From Sphingobacteriaceae bacterium (GTDB lineage Bacteria; Bacteroidota; Bacteroidia; B-17B0; Aurantibacillaceae), in contig NVQB01000001.1 in NCBI GenBank assembly GCA_002319075.1, forward strand, positions 248,001-312,000: DNA of 64,000 bases, read 5' to 3'. The position numbers and the translations under genes are program-made. Below are positions 63,496 through 64,000 of this stretch, in pieces (within the stretch, counting starts at the first letter, position 1; every line of letters starts with the position of its first letter). The notes beneath the pieces were generated by a model that was not told the origin of the DNA, made no database searches, and saw only the letters and a program-made list of their open reading frames with translations.

Positions 63496-63759
63496 CTAAG
63501 CTAATTTACTTTGTAATTTATCGGAAAGTTTATCCACTTTCCCTTTAAAGTCTTCGATGCCTGATTCAAGCATGTCTGCCAAATCATCAAATTTCTCAGT
63601 TTGTGTTTTCAACTTTCCTTTTAATTTCTCTTCAAGGTCGTGAGTTTTATCACTCACTTTTTTGTTGAATTTCCCTTTTTCAGGTGCTACTAAAATTCCA
63701 ATTGCAACACCTGCTGCAACTCCAAGGAGAATGGTCCCCAATAAGCCTTTTGCTGTCAT
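63496..63759 (-). CDS. YtxH domain protein 3
   Basis: 87 residues from the ATG at 63759 (a longer reading from 63798 lacks support). GLLGTILLGVAAGVAIGILVAPEKG then KVSDKTHDLEEKLKGKLKTQ and a helical C-terminus. YtxH family, membrane associated. Confidence 0.85.
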   Translation of the reverse strand: MTAKGLLGTILLGVAAGVAIGILVAPEKGKFNKKVSDKTHDLEEKLKGKLKTQTEKFDDLADMLESGIEDFKGKVDKLSDKLQSKLA

Positions 63760-63904
63760 AGTATTCTTTTTAAAGTTTAATTTTTTAATCTCCACCACGG
63801 AGACGTTTTAATACTTAAATTTTTATGCCAGTCTCATATCTGCAAAATATCTTACTACTGAGTAAAGTATTTTACATTTCGGGGATTTGTTAACGGCCAG
63901 ATTT

Positions 63905-64000
63905 TTAATTTCTGAGTTCAGCTGGTCGGCGGTAATAAACGACCGACAGCGAAATGATCCCAATAAGTATATTCAGAATGGCGCCTGCACGATTGAGGTT
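63905..64000 (-). CDS. 3' end of a small membrane protein, partial
   Basis: The last 31 codons of a minus-strand gene that runs off the right edge: hydrophobic GAILNILIGIISLSVVYY then RRPAELRN and TAA at 63905. The rest is outside the window, so no family can be assigned. Confidence 0.4.
   Translation of the reverse strand, partial: NLNRAGAILNILIGIISLSVVYYRRPAELRN

Noticed and set aside
1-64000. tRNA or rRNA genes
   Set aside because: No acceptor-stem/TPsiC (GGTTCRA) pattern of a tRNA and no rRNA sequence noticed.

Overview
The window is chromosomal DNA of an AT-rich member of the Bacteroidota. The evidence is: type IX secretion (T9SS) C-terminal sorting domains on five large or secreted proteins, a CHU_C/gliding-type tail, a TonB-dependent receptor, many Bacteroidota-type single-domain response regulators and PAS kinases, an Omp28-like protein, and promoters of the TTG / TAnnTTTG type. 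I cannot name the genus. No rRNA, tRNA, CRISPR array, transposase or integrase was found.

Layout. 0-10.3 kb: a 5'-truncated T9SS adhesin with alternating repeats, a YeiH-type transporter, a receiver protein and a 1543-residue T9SS surface protein. 10.6-12.3 kb: an alkylation-repair operon (AraC-methyltransferase, free-standing Ada zinc domain, AlkB). 12.3-15.2 kb: a leftward operon with an SCO copper chaperone, a Cys-rich protein, a Met/His-rich outer-membrane protein and two lipoproteins, one with a C-x4-CH heme-like motif. 15.4-19.2 kb: a hybrid histidine kinase facing a sigma-54 activator. 19.3-22.8 kb: two PepSY-like paralogs, a candidate structured RNA, pirin, and four tandem copies of a unit that repeats the pirin 3' end. 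22.8-32.5 kb: two DUF4331 proteins, a TPR protein, HupE/UreJ, a His-rich protein and a TonB receptor, a probable uptake locus, next to signal peptidase I. 32.7-38 kb: PAS signalling genes.

38-45.6 kb is the accessory region. Small, mostly unrelated genes (SymE-like toxin with XRE regulator, antitoxin with broken ParE-like toxin, PhyH dioxygenase, VOC, GNAT, lipoprotein, orphans) are separated by five copies of a recurring intergenic element. The element has a GCAAAAGC/GCTTTTGC pair and an AACTTCAC end. This looks like a gene-cassette array lacking a visible integrase and is the best candidate for an undescribed system.

45.7-64 kb returns to ordinary content: a PAS/AraC protein with a receiver, OsmC, an ECF sigma with its YciI and DUF1569 neighbours, an SGNH hydrolase, truncated hemoglobin, Omp28, MsrB, TerC, a DJ-1-like protein lacking its cysteine, an outer-membrane barrel, an acyltransferase, and a group of small stress-type genes with three YtxH proteins and a receiver.

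Coordinates and motifs were read by eye. Family names are recognition from sequence, not database results.
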